Notes: generated by a model from the letters alone, not told the origin. 64,000 nt of DNA from Bradyrhizobium sp. NDS-1 (GCF_032918005.1 NZ_CP136628.1:2093501-2157500); one strand, 5' to 3'; positions 1 to 11,032 are shown, counted from the first letter of the stretch. Program-made: numbers and translations.

Positions 1-2
1 AT

Positions 3-791
3 GACTGCCGGAACGCGGACCGTCTTCGATTCCGCTTCGTCTACTCGCTGCGGGCCCGGCGTCGCGTATTCCTCACCGCCACGCCGATCCATAATAGCGG
101 CTATGATATGTTCAATCTCGCTACGTTGCTGAAACCGGGTTATCTCGGCCAGCGTCGCTTCTTCGCCGAGAAGCACATGGCCGGCGACCGCATCATCAAG
201 GACAACGACGTTCTTCAACGACGTTTGGCGCCCTTGATGGCTCGGAGCCTTCGTCGCGAGACCGATATCCTGTTCGCAAAGACAATTGACCAATGGATCA
301 TTGCGAACGGCACCTCGGAAGAAGCCAAGCAGCAGATCTGGGGACCCAGGAAGAATTGCCAAAACCAACGAGTCTACGTTGGGGCTCGGGCGAACCATAA
401 CGGAAAGGACGAAGATGTTCTTGCTCTCGAACCTCAATATCGGGCGCGCCCGCTGGATGGTGTTTGGGCGACAGCTCCGTATCTGCACAACGGGTCTGTG
501 CCGACGCTAAGAGACATGTTGTTGCCGCAGAAGGAACGGCCGATGTCCTTCTGCGTTGGCAGTCGCGAATTCGATCCAGTCAATGTCGGGCTTGTCACGA
601 AAACTCAAGCGAGCGACGCCTGTGCGGCCGGTCTGACGGAATTCAGTGTCTCGCTGCTTGGGAACGGCAATCGTGGACATTCGTTTGAAGGCAAGGAAAC
701 CGACTTAACGAAGCTGCCGCCTGGTGTCATCGGGCCAGAATTGACCGACGCCGAGCGGCGCGCACTTGTCGAGTATCTCAAGACGCTGTGA
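3..791 (+). pseudogene. Chimeric ORF: SNF2 helicase fragment joined to the C-terminus of a di-haem peroxidase
   Basis: One frame is open from the window edge to 791 but contains pieces of two unrelated proteins. Up to about base 280 it reads as an SNF2-type helicase, with the motif LTATPIHN followed by a region like NLATLLKPGYLG and a LARSLRRET-like stretch. From about base 330 it reads as the C-terminal part of a RoxA/di-haem cytochrome c peroxidase, with WATAPYLHNGS, GSREFDP and GNGNRGHSF, ending in ERRALVEYLKTL. No CXXCH haem site is present because the peroxidase N-terminus is missing. The join is in frame, so a fusion protein could be made, but both halves lack their catalytic parts. I infer a deletion joint, not a working gene. 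Confidence 0.7.
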
Positions 792-1173
792 GAGGTCCGT
801 TGCCTGCACGTGGAAAGTCAATCGAGACCTTTCGAATTGTCGAAGCCGTTGGCCCATCTCGTCCATACGAGCAGCTCTTCCCTCGGTCGCTTCTCATGTA
901 TTCCCCTGAGGTGGGTCAAGCGCCCTTGCATATCACAGATTGTCGCGAAGGAATGTGGAACCAGCTTTCGAAGCATCATTCTTCTTGCCGAACTGCCACG
1001 CGACTTGCACGCGACGCGATGTTCATAATTACAAGGTGGCGTTTCTGTCCGACCTGACCGGCCCGGATATGGGCTACGGAGCGCTCTAGCTTTGGTCTCT
1101 CAGGAGGTTGTCCATCTGGTCTGAACCGAGGAAGCTGAGGTTGCGAAGCTTCAGTATTCCATGGTGAGACCAG

Positions 1174-1741
1174 ATGAACGTCCACAAGAATGCGCCTTTG
1201 ACGCCCAAAGGTCGAGAGGCGATGGTGCGAGACGAGGTCGAGGGCGGGCTGAGGCAGGCTGACGCGGCAAATTAGTTCAGCACGACACCGAAAACCTTGG
1301 CCACATGGGTCAAGCGGTTCCGAGCAGAAGGCGTGGATGGCTTTGCGCGACCGCTCGTCGCGACCTCATTCATCGCCGAGCCAAACCCCGCCGGCCACGT
1401 GCGCTGCCGTCGAGACGTTGCACCGACAGCGCCACTCCGGTAATCAGATTGATGCCGAGATCGAGGTGTCACCGGCCACCATCAGCCGTATCTTTCGCCG
1501 CTTGGGATTAGGCCGGATACGCGATCTGGAGCCCGCCGAGCCGGTGCGCCGCTACGAGCGCGAGCACCCCGGCGAGCTCATCCATATGGACATCAAGAAG
1601 CTCGGCAGTTTCGTAAGACCAGGCCACCGCATCACACACGAAGCAAATGGGCTGCTCACGATCCAGAGACGAGGCCTCGGCAAGACGAACATCTATGAAC
1701 TGTATCTCACGGAGACTTCCCGGACAAAAATGTCCGGTCCA
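1174..1741 (+). pseudogene. IS481-family transposase remnant
   Basis: The ATG at 1174 starts a reading frame typical of IS481 transposases (MNVHKNAPLTPKGRE, then an HTH). It is cut by an in-frame TAG at 1273-1275, where a glutamine codon is expected. The rest continues in another frame with VSPATISRIFRRLG and an RYEREHPGELIHMDIKKLG stretch that begins the DDE catalytic domain. The sequence stops resembling the family at about 1700, so the second and third catalytic acids are gone. The copy is inactive. Confidence 0.75.
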
Positions 1742-1785
1742 GAAAGGTACGTTAGGTCCGATATGGCGCAGACAAAAATGTCCGC
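1721..1785. repeat. Two copies of a GACAAAAATGTCC palindromic motif
   Basis: CGGACAAAAATGTCCGG lies at 1721-1737 and GACAAAAATGTCC recurs at 1771-1783. The spacing and the internal palindrome look like the repeated terminal sites of an insertion sequence, perhaps of IS21 type, that abuts the IS481 remnant. No transposase for such an element is visible here. Confidence 0.4.
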
Positions 1786-1943
1786 TCCTCAATTAATGAG
1801 ACCTGATGAATGAGATCCATATTGAGAATAAGCAATAAGGGAAGGTACTTTCGCAATAAAGGGAAGGCTCCAACAGGCGGCGCGTATAGCTCAATGCTAG
1901 GTTTGATCGAGTCTCCCAAACTCCAAATTCGGGGAAAGCGCGC

Positions 1944-2462
1944 ATGACGCCGGAACAGTTCCAAACACTATACCCTCACTTAATCGGTTGGATTCATCAA
2001 ACACTACAAGCACATTCGAACGAAGTAAGGATCGTAAGTTCGCTCGGATTCCCGAGACTGTCGCAATACTTCAGCGGAAATCTCTTATCGTCGACCAAGG
2101 TTGCCGTCGTCGAACGGGTTCCGATGCCGCCACTATCATCTTTAGGACTCAGCCAGTTCGCCGAATTCGAAAACGGCGATTACGACGGTATCACGTACCT
2201 GGACACATTCTTCGTAAAGCGTCGCTCTGCGTCGAGTGAGCGGCTCCACTTTCATGAATTAGTCCATGTTGTACAGTGGCGATTGCTTGGTCCTGAAAGG
2301 TTTCTCGCGACGTACGCCGATGGATTGGAGAAACATGGGTATCGGCAAAGTCCGCTAGAGGCCATGGCTTACACCGCCGAGGAAGTATTTTGTCAGTCCA
2401 ACGAGAACTTTAATGCCGAAAAGCTGGTTGCGGACGAACTGGATCGAATGTCAGGCGTTTAG
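1944..2462 (+). CDS. Hypothetical protein with an HELVH zinc-peptidase-like motif
   Basis: A 172-residue ORF begins at ATG 1944. Residues near 108-114 read FHELVHV, an HEXXH-type motif found in zinc metallopeptidases and in the DUF4157-like group. A glutamate-rich stretch (SPLEAMAYTAEEV) about 40 residues later could provide a third ligand. There is no signal peptide or membrane segment. It lies between transposon remnants with no operon partners. I do not recognise the family; a peptidase role rests only on the motif. It looks intact, unlike most of its neighbours. Confidence 0.6.
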   Translation: MTPEQFQTLYPHLIGWIHQTLQAHSNEVRIVSSLGFPRLSQYFSGNLLSSTKVAVVERVPMPPLSSLGLSQFAEFENGDYDGITYLDTFFVKRRSASSERLHFHELVHVVQWRLLGPERFLATYADGLEKHGYRQSPLEAMAYTAEEVFCQSNENFNAEKLVADELDRMSGV

Positions 2463-2479
2463 CGAAACGCGTGCACGAT

Positions 2480-2970
2480 CGGGGATACCGTCGCGCATTC
2501 ATCGCACATTGAGAAAAAATGGCTCAATCTTGATGCCGTCGTTGAATCCGACGATTGCGACGACCTTCGGCAACGGATTTGCGCTTTTTGAGCCGCCGCC
2601 AGGTCCTTGATGCGGCGATAACCAGCTTGAACACCATCGGCCTGGCGGTGGTTGGCGAAGGAGCCCTTCGTCCGCACGGTCCTGTATCGCCCGGTTGCGG
2701 ACACGCGCTCGATGGGATTGGTAGTGCTCAAGTCAGCCCCAATGTGCGGCAAGAAAATCCCAGAAGGGCAGCAGTGCGTCGCGATCCCTGACCAGGCATT
2801 CCACCGCCCAGCCGTACGTCGCGCAAAACGTCTTGGCGAAGACGTCGGTCGACGCTTCGGCGGACGCTGGGCTCGCGCCCATAGACCTCGCGCAAATCCT
2901 TCTTCATGGTGGCCTGCACCGAGAGTGGGACCTTGTCCGGGACGTTCACGTCTTGTGCACTCACCATTAT
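2480..2970 (-). pseudogene. IS256-family (Mutator-type) transposase remnant
   Basis: Reading the minus strand, the region begins with VPLSVQATMKKDLREVYG, continues in a shifted frame, and then gives TNPIERVSATGRYRTVRTKGSF, the conserved C-terminal block of IS256 transposases. At least two frameshifts separate the blocks, and the N-terminal catalytic region is absent. This is a dead fragment. Confidence 0.65.
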
Positions 2971-4388
2971 GGTGGCTTGTGCGGGGAAAGACCGGCCGGG
3001 GCTTCGCCCGCCCGCGCCCCGCCGACTTGCCTGCGCGCTTTTAGCCGGGCAAGTCTCGGCTTGCCGTCCAGGAGCGTTGAGAAGACGATCTTATCGCTTC
3101 GCACAATGAAGAACGATTTGATCACTGACATGTCGAATCTTCCCGCCAAGAAGGTCGAAGAGGTAACCGCTAGCAGTGGGAGTAGCACCGCATCCAGTCC
3201 AGGTTCTCGACCATGCTTGGCCGCGACGCACGCGTTGAAGCGTTCGTTGCGAGAACCAACAGGACTTGCTGCTGAAAGACTTTACTGGTAGCGCGCGAGC
3301 TCAGGAGCGATTTAACCGTGTGAAGCAGAGTTCATAGTGCCGTCACGGCCTCTTGCGCGCGCAATCCTGCAATCGATATGTGCTCGCCTCGTAGAAACGG
3401 CGTACCCGTGCTAAGGCCGGATAGCCATCCGGAGGCGACGCAACCTCAATCATGGCGCGTCGCCTCCGAATGTACCCCCTCGAGGAGATGCCGACGTTGT
3501 CAGAGCTTCGGAAGTCGCGGGAAATCCATAGCTCCTGAAGCACGCCGTACGCTCCGGCTGCTCCCATGCCTGTACGGATGAGATGGTAGCGAGCCGTACA
3601 ATCTGCCCCGTGGCTTGTTGCTTGATAACAAGAATGAAGGCCCCTTCGGGATCCTGAATCAGGCGCAGATCCGCCTGCTTCGCGCCTTCAAAGGCTGAAC
3701 TCTGCTCCGGGGCCACGTAATTCAGATATTAGCTTTTCGACCGCTTCTGCGATCGCGCCCTCATCTCCTGGCACGCCCCTGCGCGAAGCCGAGCCCCCGT
3801 GGCGGGCCTTGCGCTTCAGCGCCAGCACGAACACCGCGACGTTAATCCCTCTTGAAGAAATCCATAGTCAAAAGGATACCGAAAGCTCAACCGAGAGCAA
3901 CTATCAAGCTCGGTAGAGAATGGGACCTCCGCACTGCTATAAGCAACAGAGGTGAGTAAGTGCAAGCTGCTTCCGTTTTCAGAATCGACCGCGTCTTGAG
4001 CGCCTGCGAACTCAGGATGGACTTCCTTCGATTGGAAAATAAATGAACCATACGCCACATTCGCGCGTGTGCAAGCCGGCCATGCCGACGAACCATTCGT
4101 AAGAGAGTTTGCCGATCGTCACTCATGAGTGAGTCCATGAAGTAGATCTTGTACCATGAGCCATAGGGCGCATCAGTCCGACGGTGAGATTCTCCACAGT
4201 CGCGTGCGTCACTCAACAAAATTACGCGAAGAGGTATCATGCGCGCGCCCGACAAAATCGTCAGAACAACATCGCGAATTGCCTGCTCATGCACTATCTT
4301 AAGCTTACCTCGAAGAATCGAAAGATAGCGACAAGCGCAGCTTGTTTGAACCTTCGCTCCTCGTTTAAACGGTCGTCACGGAACGGGA
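2971..4388. other. No recognisable gene
   Basis: Short ORFs exist on both strands, the longest on the minus strand at 4294-3887, but none resembles a family I know, none has a convincing ribosome site, and they overlap each other. I treat this stretch as decayed or non-coding. Confidence 0.5.
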
Positions 4389-5613
4389 GTGGTTGCGATG
4401 GAGCATGGGCAGGCCGAATTGATCGGAGGGAAACCTGCGATCTTCGGGCGGCGTAAGGTGCGGCCGCGAGCGTGCGTGGCCGTCGGCAAGCGGCATCTGC
4501 GCGCGTTTCTACAGGATGTGCTGGAGGATATGGGGTTTATTATCAGCGAATGCGGGACTGCTGAAGAGCTGCCGCTCGTACTCTGCACGGAGCTCCCTGA
4601 TCTGATCCTGCTCGGCATTGGCTCGGATCGCATCGAGCCTGGACGATTGCTCGAGATACTCGTGCGCGAAAAATTTGCAGGCAGAGTGCTGGCATTTGGC
4701 GCCCGCGAATCGATCATCATGACGGCAGTGCAGCAGGTCGGGGGCGAATATGGACTTGCTATGCTGCCGCCGCTGAGGACGCCGTTTGCAGCCGAGACGC
4801 TGCGCGATCGGGTCGCCATGCTCTTGCCCAGAGAGCCGGCGCCCCGTCCCGCGGTCCATGTCGGAGAAGCCTTACACGCTGGATGGCTTGAGCTCTGGTA
4901 TGAGCCGAAGTTTGACGCGTGTACCCTCAGCCGCCGCGGCGCCGAGGCGCTTGTGCGAATGCGGCACCCGACCTGGGGCGTTGTTCCACCGGCCTATTTC
5001 ATCCCAGAGCCTCACGATCCGCATTTGAGGGAGTTGTCGGAGTTCGTGATCGACCGCGCAATCAAGGATTGGCGGTATCTTCTGGAGCAGAAAACTTCAA
5101 TCGATCTCTCCATCAATCTCCCGGCAGCATTCCTGATGGACCCCGCAGGCGGTACGCGATCTGTGTCAGCGCATGCCGTCGCACCCCGCTTTCGGCGGCT
5201 TGACTATTGAAATCGAGAGCGAGGAAGCCATCCGCAATCTAGATCTCCTGATTGAGGTCGCGCGCGAGGTTCGCTTTTACAACATTGGCCTTGCAATCGA
5301 CAATGTCGGCGCCAATTGGCCGCAGCTGATGGGGGTGGAGAGATTCCCGTTCATGAAATTGAAAGTGGACCGGCAATACGTCTCGGGTTGCGGAAATGGG
5401 CCCCTGAAGCGAACGGTGTGCCGCCAGATCGTCGATCTAGCCAAAGAATACAGTGCGCGCACCGTCGCCGAAGGTGTGGAGAGCCATGCCGACCTGATCG
5501 CTGTGACCGAACTCGGCTTCGACCTTGCGCAGGGCCATCTGTTCGGAAAGGCCATGCCGCTGAAGCAATTTGCGCAGTCATCTTTCAGCACTCCTCCACT
5601 TCTTCCAAACTAG
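4389..5613 (+). pseudogene. Receiver-like + EAL domain protein, frameshifted
   Basis: The first 150 residues resemble a response-regulator receiver. They are followed by an EAL domain, the fold of cyclic-di-GMP phosphodiesterases (LWYEPKFD, GAEALVRMRHP). At about 5148 an extra G shifts the frame; the second half continues in the other frame from 5149 with VRDLCQRMPSHPAFGGLTIEIESEE, KLKVDRQYV and VAEGVESHADL. In the metal-binding DDFG position the sequence reads IDNVG, so the second aspartate is Asn; the enzyme would probably have been inactive even without the frameshift. Sequencing error is the alternative explanation for the shift. Confidence 0.75.
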
Positions 5614-6006
5614 GTGCGTGAGAGTGGCTGAGCACAGTCAAGCAAAGCGTAGCAGCGCTCGCCCACACCGCCATGCTTACTCGGCGCCAGGCGTGAGGCT
5701 GACTGCAATTATCGGTCAGTCTGCAAGGCCAGTGTCGCTCCTCCCGGCGCGACTTCATTTCCCTCCGAGCGAGACTTGGACAAAACCTCCAGTCAGGGCG
5801 TGTGACCGGAGGTTTGCCGAAACCCGGCCTAGACGTGCGTCGGCTCGCGGCTTTTAGTCGCGCCGCCGGTTTCGGATCATCGAGCGTCGCGTAGCCCGCG
5901 CTGCCGTGCCGGACAAACCGACGGAAGCGCGCGGCGGTCGAGTCGCGACATGCTCTCGGAGTACTGCCGAGGGCTCTCATAGCTTGAATTGAAGCGGCCT
6001 GTTGCT

Positions 6007-6022
6007 GTAGCAGATGCAACAT
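6007..6022 (+). promoter_or_regulatory. NifA upstream activator site (TGT-N10-ACA)
   Basis: TGT at 6007-6009 and ACA at 6020-6022 are separated by exactly ten bases, the NifA-binding consensus. The site lies 61 bases upstream of the -24-like element of the ferredoxin gene. Confidence 0.65.
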
Positions 6023-6082
6023 GGTCTCAGCCCCGGGACAGCACAATTGCGCAAATTGCCCGCCATTGCGCCTATCTGTGTT

Positions 6083-6098
6083 TGGCACGGCATTTGAA
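6083..6098 (+). promoter_or_regulatory. Imperfect sigma-54 promoter for the ferredoxin gene
   Basis: TGGCACG at 6083-6089 is a perfect -24 box. After four bases comes TTGAA instead of TTGCA, so the -12 GC dinucleotide is GA. Together with the NifA site upstream and the ferredoxin ORF downstream this is probably a NifA promoter, perhaps a weak one. Confidence 0.5.
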
Positions 6099-6139
6099 GG
6101 GATCGCCAATGGCATCGCTCGCCTAAGGAGTCGGAAGGC

Positions 6140-6343
6140 ATGGCTTACAAGATCGTCGCTTCGCAATGCACCGTTTGTGGTGCATGTGAGTTCGAGTGTC
6201 CCAACGCGGCAATCAGCCTCAAGCGCGACATTTACGTTATCGATGCCAAAAAGTGTACGGAGTGCGAGGGCCATTCCGACACGCCGCAATGCGCGGCCGT
6301 CTGTCCGATGCCTGACACCTGTGTCCCGTCTAAGACAGCATAA
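6140..6343 (+). CDS. fdxN: 2[4Fe-4S] ferredoxin, FdxN type (orphan copy)
   Basis: A 67-residue bacterial ferredoxin with two cluster motifs: [11 protein letters not shown] plus a partner Cys, and CTEC-X8-CAAVC. It resembles the fdxN gene downstream of nifB at 41750 (both begin with an M-X-X-KI-ASQCT pattern) and is a second, diverged copy. FdxN-type ferredoxins supply electrons for nitrogenase cofactor assembly or for nitrogenase itself. The ATG at 6140 follows the ribosome site AAGGAG with good spacing. It stands alone among decayed genes but keeps a NifA site and a sigma-54-like box, so it is probably still part of the nif regulon. Confidence 0.88.
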   Translation: MAYKIVASQCTVCGACEFECPNAAISLKRDIYVIDAKKCTECEGHSDTPQCAAVCPMPDTCVPSKTA

Positions 6344-6795
6344 GCAGCCCGCGTAAGGCTTCATCGATGTCGTGAACGAAGTAGTCGAAGTCGAGCTCAA
6401 AGGGGCTTTGTCGGAGGACAGCTCGAATTTATCTCGAATAAGGACAAGGCCGCTTCGATGCTCCAGTGGCCGCGTTGAGGCTTGTCGTCGCTGGCTGACG
6501 AGCCGAGGCGAGGTGGACGGGCGTCGAAGGATCGCTTGCAGAATATCTAAAACTGCGTCACTTCGGAGCCGAAGAGACGGTCTCCTCGCGCGACGAGATC
6601 GTTCCGGAGATCCTGAAGAGGTCCGAGAAGCTCGGCCTCCGCTTGCCCATGGTCACCGTGCACGAGTGCCTGGAGTGTAGGGTCATAGCCCGATCCCGCC
6701 GCCCGCGCTCTGGCTGCTTACTCCAGTTTCGCAACTCGGAATGCATCCTGAGGTCAGGAGCTGTTCCTGCATATCGCCCGCGTCCGGGCTCCACT

Positions 6796-6917
6796 TGCCA
6801 AGCGGCGGCGGACGCATCGAAGGCGCGCGCCAAAGTCGCTCAGCACGTGAATACCTGCCGCACCGAGGAGATCGTCCTGACCAACGGCACGGAGGCGATC
6901 GAGCTCATGGCTCGTCG
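6796..6917 (+). pseudogene. Fragment of a SufS-type cysteine desulfurase
   Basis: About 40 codons read CQAAADASKARAKVAQHV and then EEIVLTNGTEAIELMA, matching the stretch of SufS/Csd desulfurases just before and including the conserved TTEAIN region. Neither the PLP lysine nor the active cysteine region is present. It is a remnant only. Confidence 0.45.
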
Positions 6918-7199
6918 CGGGGCCAGCCGTATACCAAGCTGTCCGACCTGATCATTCCTGCGATTCTAGAGTAATCTGGCATTGGCAATTCCTAAGGAGC
7001 CTCATGGCGGTGTGATCAAACGGACGCCTGCCGAGGATGATCGCAACTTCCTGACAGGCGGTTTCGAGAAGCTGCTGACGGAAAAACCAGGCCCGTCGCA
7101 ATCACACAGATATCGAAAGCGGCCCGGGCTCGTTCCGGCCGCGGAGCTCATCCGGTTACCCGAACAGGGTATCGAACGCGAACGCATTCACAGGCGGAG

Positions 7200-7330
7200 C
7201 CTCCAAGCAGTTTATTGTGTTGGCGCCGCAGCGAGTGTCTGATCGGCAGCTCTGGATCAATCCCGACTGCGGGCTGAAAACTCGAAAGTGGGAGGAGGTG
7301 CGTCCCGCGCTCGTCAATATGGTGGCTGCG
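7200..7330 (+). pseudogene. Fragment of a MetE-like methionine synthase C-terminus
   Basis: One frame reads [18 protein letters not shown] and continues [19 protein letters not shown]. This matches the zinc-cysteine NPDCGLKTR block and C-terminal helix of cobalamin-independent methionine synthases. Nothing else of the gene is evident. Confidence 0.5.
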
Positions 7331-8006
7331 CGTTGCGGGCTGCGCCACGTGCCGACCGTTTTGCCACGCTTTTGCGAATGAGATGCACACCCTTTGGGGG
7401 CTTGCGATGTCCTTGCGAGCTTCCCAAAGTTCCAGAGACGGGAATGCCGACCGGCGTTGGCCAAGGCGGTCGCATAACAGCCGGCGACAAGCTCGATTCT
7501 CGATCCGACGGCCGATAGCCTGCCGGCGATGCCGATCGAAGTCATTAATGGTCGATGCTAATCCAGCTCTGCTTTTCATTTATCCATCGCGTGGATGCGT
7601 CCCATCACAACAATCTATTTTACCTCCCTTACGGAATGTCATAGGAGATTGGCGCCTTGGCACGATCTTCGGGAAGATAATCGAGCGTTGCTGGTGTTTT
7701 GGGGATGCCAAATGCTGCTGCGCGACGGTAAGCGGCCGCTTGAGTTTCAGGGCGCGGCGCATTGCGCGAAGGATCCAGCTCCATCAAAGGCACTGCCTTG
7801 CCAACTGGACGCGGGTGCGAGTGGTGGGCAGTCCTGAAGTGTCCCACAGGAGCGGAAGGCAAGCGGCTCCAGATTTTCCGCGGAGGCGATATCCGCTTCT
7901 CGTTGTTTGACGGCGAATGCCCTCGCCGTAAATCGATCGCCGGTAGTCCTCCCTACCGACGAAAGCTGGTGCGATGCGTAAAGCAGCGTCGCTCCTGCGT
8001 GACTTT

Positions 8007-8042
8007 CGCCCGGCCTCCAGAGTAGGCCGGGCGCTTTTTTAT
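8007..8042 (+). terminator. Strong rho-independent terminator
   Basis: A ten-base stem CGCCCGGCCT (8007-8016) pairs perfectly with AGGCCGGGCG (8024-8033) around a seven-base loop, followed by CTTTTTT. The gene it once served on the plus strand is no longer recognisable. Confidence 0.8.
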
Positions 8043-8153
8043 ATGCCTGGCTATGAGTGACGGCACGGGATCATTCATTTTGACGCCATTGCGTGACCCC
8101 GGGGTACGTGCATGGCATCTGCTACACCAAGCATGAGGCCGGTGCTGCTAATC

Positions 8154-9221
8154 CTATCTATCTATGGAAGGCTTTGGCCTCGTGTTTGTACGCGTGGGTA
8201 GTGGCGGATACTCGATCTTAGGTACCCGCCCGATCAGCGAATACAGAAACACTACGATATCGTTCTCTTCCTCATCCCTAAGCTTGGCGCCGAGCTGGAT
8301 TTCACTCATCAGGGCAACAGCTTGCTTCACGCTCCAAACTTGGCCCGAATGGAAATAAGGGGCTCGCAACCGACGTTCCGCAAGAGCGCCGCGCGGAAGA
8401 CATATTCGTCACCGACTGCCTTGGTGACCGCGAACCAACCCTTATCGGCGGCCCGGGAGCAGGCTTGCGTCAGGCGTTTTCATCACGCCGAATGGGAGGT
8501 AGGCCTGTCCATCGACTTTGATTTCCTTGTGGCAAGCGGCGCATCCGTTCTCTATAAACAGCGCCAACCCTGACTTCTGCTGATCATCCAGAGCATGTGG
8601 ATTGCCCTCCAGATACTGATCGAATGGGACCGCAGGTGTAATGAGAGTCGCTTCATTAGCCTCGATTGCCTTGGCAAGGTTTTCAAAGGTGACCGGTCTC
8701 GCTTCGTTCGGAAAGGCGTTTTTGACCAAGGCGACATAGCTGGCCATTGAGTTCAAGGTGTCGAGCACATGATCCGGGGTCGCATTCATTTCGGCACTCG
8801 CCTGCACAGGGCCGGTGGCTTGCGCCTTCAGGTCCGCGGCGCGTCCGTGCCAGAATTGCGCCACATTGAACACCGCGTTGTAGACGGTTGGGGCCCGACG
8901 TAGGCCGACCTTCCAGCCGTGGCCGACTGAGGTCGGACCGGCATCGACTCCGCCGGTGCCGAGATTGTGGCACGTATTGCAGCTAATGATTTCGCTTGCC
9001 GATAGCCGCGGATCGAAGAACAGCATCTTGCCAAGCCCGACCGTTTCATGTGTGACTGAATTGTCCTTTACCGCAGGAATGACTGAGGGGATCGGATGGA
9101 AGATCTGCTTGGCGGTTCTCATCAGATCATCGTCAGCGTTAGCTGCTGGCGACAACAGCAGCCCAATCGCCAAAACAGATGCTTCGGCCACAGGCCGAAG
9201 CTTCCGGATCGATTTGTTCAT
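8154..9221 (-). pseudogene. Di-haem cytochrome c peroxidase (MauG/CcpA family), frameshifted
   Basis: The minus strand starts at 9221 with a Sec signal peptide, then LGKMLFFDPRLS, the first haem site CNTCH and the second haem site CAACH. The frame breaks near 8447 and again near 8365; the last part continues to 8154 with APYFHSGQVWSVKQAV and LGAKLRDEEENDIVVFLYSL. Family members reduce hydrogen peroxide in the periplasm. All three pieces are collinear and only small indels separate them, so the gene was intact recently, or the frameshifts are sequencing errors. Confidence 0.8.
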
Positions 9222-10444
9222 ACACCCACCTCATCAGCTCTGATTGTTAATCAAGAAGACAGTCGACAACGAGGCCACCCTCCGTTCCGTCAACGGGTCG
9301 GCGCAGTATGCCCCGGATCCTCTGAAAGCGAAGCGGCTGCATCAAACGCGCGATTTCGAGGTACTTGCTCCCGGCGTGCGCGCACGAGGGTTTGGCTCTT
9401 ATTTGATTCGCGAGTTCGCTTTGAGCCAGATAACGACATTTGGTTGGTAGATCAGACGAGCGCCTCAACCTTCGGCGTGATGGTCGATCTGACAACAACG
9501 GGTGTGCCAGGGTAAGCTGTCCGGTGGCCGCATCGGTGCTCCATCAATCGATTGGTTGGCCAATACGCTCCCGCGAAGTTGATCATATGCGTCTTACACC
9601 GCTGGTCGCGCTCAGCGCTCACGGTGTGGCTGACAATAGCAACCGCCATGCCAGTTGTATCTGACGTGCAAGCTGCTGATTTAGTTGCAGAGCGAGTCCG
9701 GGCGAACAAACAACGTCGGATGTCTTGGCTTGATGAATACATGCAGTGTTGCAGATGCGACAAGCGCCAGTCCCGGCTAGACATCATCGCACAGAGAGTT
9801 TTGTGATGAGATCGAATTGCCAGCTTGCGGGCCGAACGCGGGAACGGCGGTAATAAAGGTCTACGCAGGTTTGGCGAGACACTGAGCCGAGCGCCGGCGG
9901 TGCGCATCGCTCACGATTTCGCCGCGCCCTGCCGACTGAAGCCTCTCCGACTCATATCCGGGCCGCTCCGGCGCGCCGCCGCCGCGAAATCCCGCTCCTT
10001 TGTAACGGACCAGCCCCAAGCCTGAACATGGCCTGCCTTCCACCTGAAGTCCGCTGGCATGACAATTGCCGTTCTCAAATCTGAAAGGCGCGGCTACCCA
10101 GAGCTTGACGGTGCGACGGTCCGATTAGTCGGATACTCCCATTCGAACCAGCTCAAGTCGCCGGCATGACACCGGATCAGGCCGGGTGTTGGTTGGAATA
10201 ACAAACCACTTCGTCTTACTACGGCGAGTGGCAGCTTTTGAAGTCCTGCGCGCTGATGGCAAAAGCCGCTGAACTTCTGCGGAAGCAACCGTCACTTCGT
10301 GCCCTTGCGTTGAAAGACTGCGATACAAGAGGACATGCTGGGAGGAGATCGTGACATCATGTCCGCAGATGGCCAGGTCGTGACATGTCATCGGCGTCTT
10401 CCCCGGAAAGACGTGATTGACCAGTTGTCCATGGCTGGTTCAGG
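9222..10444. other. No recognisable gene
   Basis: Several overlapping ORFs of 60-150 codons occur on both strands, but none shows a known motif, ribosome site or consistent codon pattern. I see nothing I can name here. Confidence 0.5.
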
Positions 10445-10450
10445 TTGAAT

Positions 10451-10651
10451 ATGGTATGCGTGATGGCTTCGATTGACGATCGCTTGAATGAGATCAGATA
10501 CATACGGAATGACATTTGGCGCTGTCGCAGAAGGCTTCAATGTGAGCTGAGTGGTGTCGAGCGTAAGTTCCTCGAAGAGCGTCTGCTTGAGCGGCAGACT
10601 GCCTTTGACCGGCTCCTGGCGACCACGTTTCCTTTTACATTGAAACTGTGA
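10451..10651 (+). CDS. Small charged protein of unknown function
   Basis: A 66-codon ORF, with alternative ATG starts at 10451 and 10463. The product is helical and highly charged (DDRLNEIRYIRNDIWRCRRRL, then ERKFLEERLLERQTAFDRLL), suggestive of a short coiled coil. I do not recognise it, and there are no partner genes. It could be genuine because no overlapping ORF competes well. Confidence 0.4.
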   Translation: MVCVMASIDDRLNEIRYIRNDIWRCRRRLQCELSGVERKFLEERLLERQTAFDRLLATTFPFTLKL

Positions 10652-11032
10652 AGAAAATTTCGGGACCTGGCCGCGGGGCATTGGCGCGGAAATGGCTTCC
10701 GCCCGCAGAACGCCTGCGCCCGCGTCAGGAACGTAGCGCTCCGGCGCCGCGGGCCGTCGGGCCCCTCATAGCCGCCGCCGAGCTGAATGGCGTCGGTCCA
10801 TAGCCTTGGTTCACCGACGTGCTGGCCCGCTGCGCGGCGTGAACGCGGATACTGGAATCGTTCGGGCACCCATCCAGGGGTGTCGCCGGGGGACACCGAT
10901 CGCCACGTTTCTGCGACACCGCGGTCACCGTGACTAGCTTTCATCCGACAGAGCGATCGAAGAAGCTTGAATCGGCCGTAGCGTCAGATTGTACAGAGTA
11001 GGCGAACGATATTCCAGACCAGGTGCAGCCGA

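Larger units (their letters stand above)
6344..8006. other. Decayed region with short gene fragments
   Basis: No intact gene is visible. Two scraps can be recognised, a cysteine desulfurase piece near 6796-6917 and a methionine synthase piece near 7200-7330; they are listed separately. The other ORFs overlap one another and match nothing I know. Confidence 0.55.

Noticed and set aside
5585..6400. A 271-codon minus-strand frame covering the ferredoxin gene
   Set aside because: The ferredoxin on the other strand has perfect cluster motifs, a ribosome site and a NifA site; the minus frame has none.
7658..7673. TGGCACG resembling a -24 box
   Set aside because: The -12 position reads TCGGG with no GC, and there is no gene downstream.
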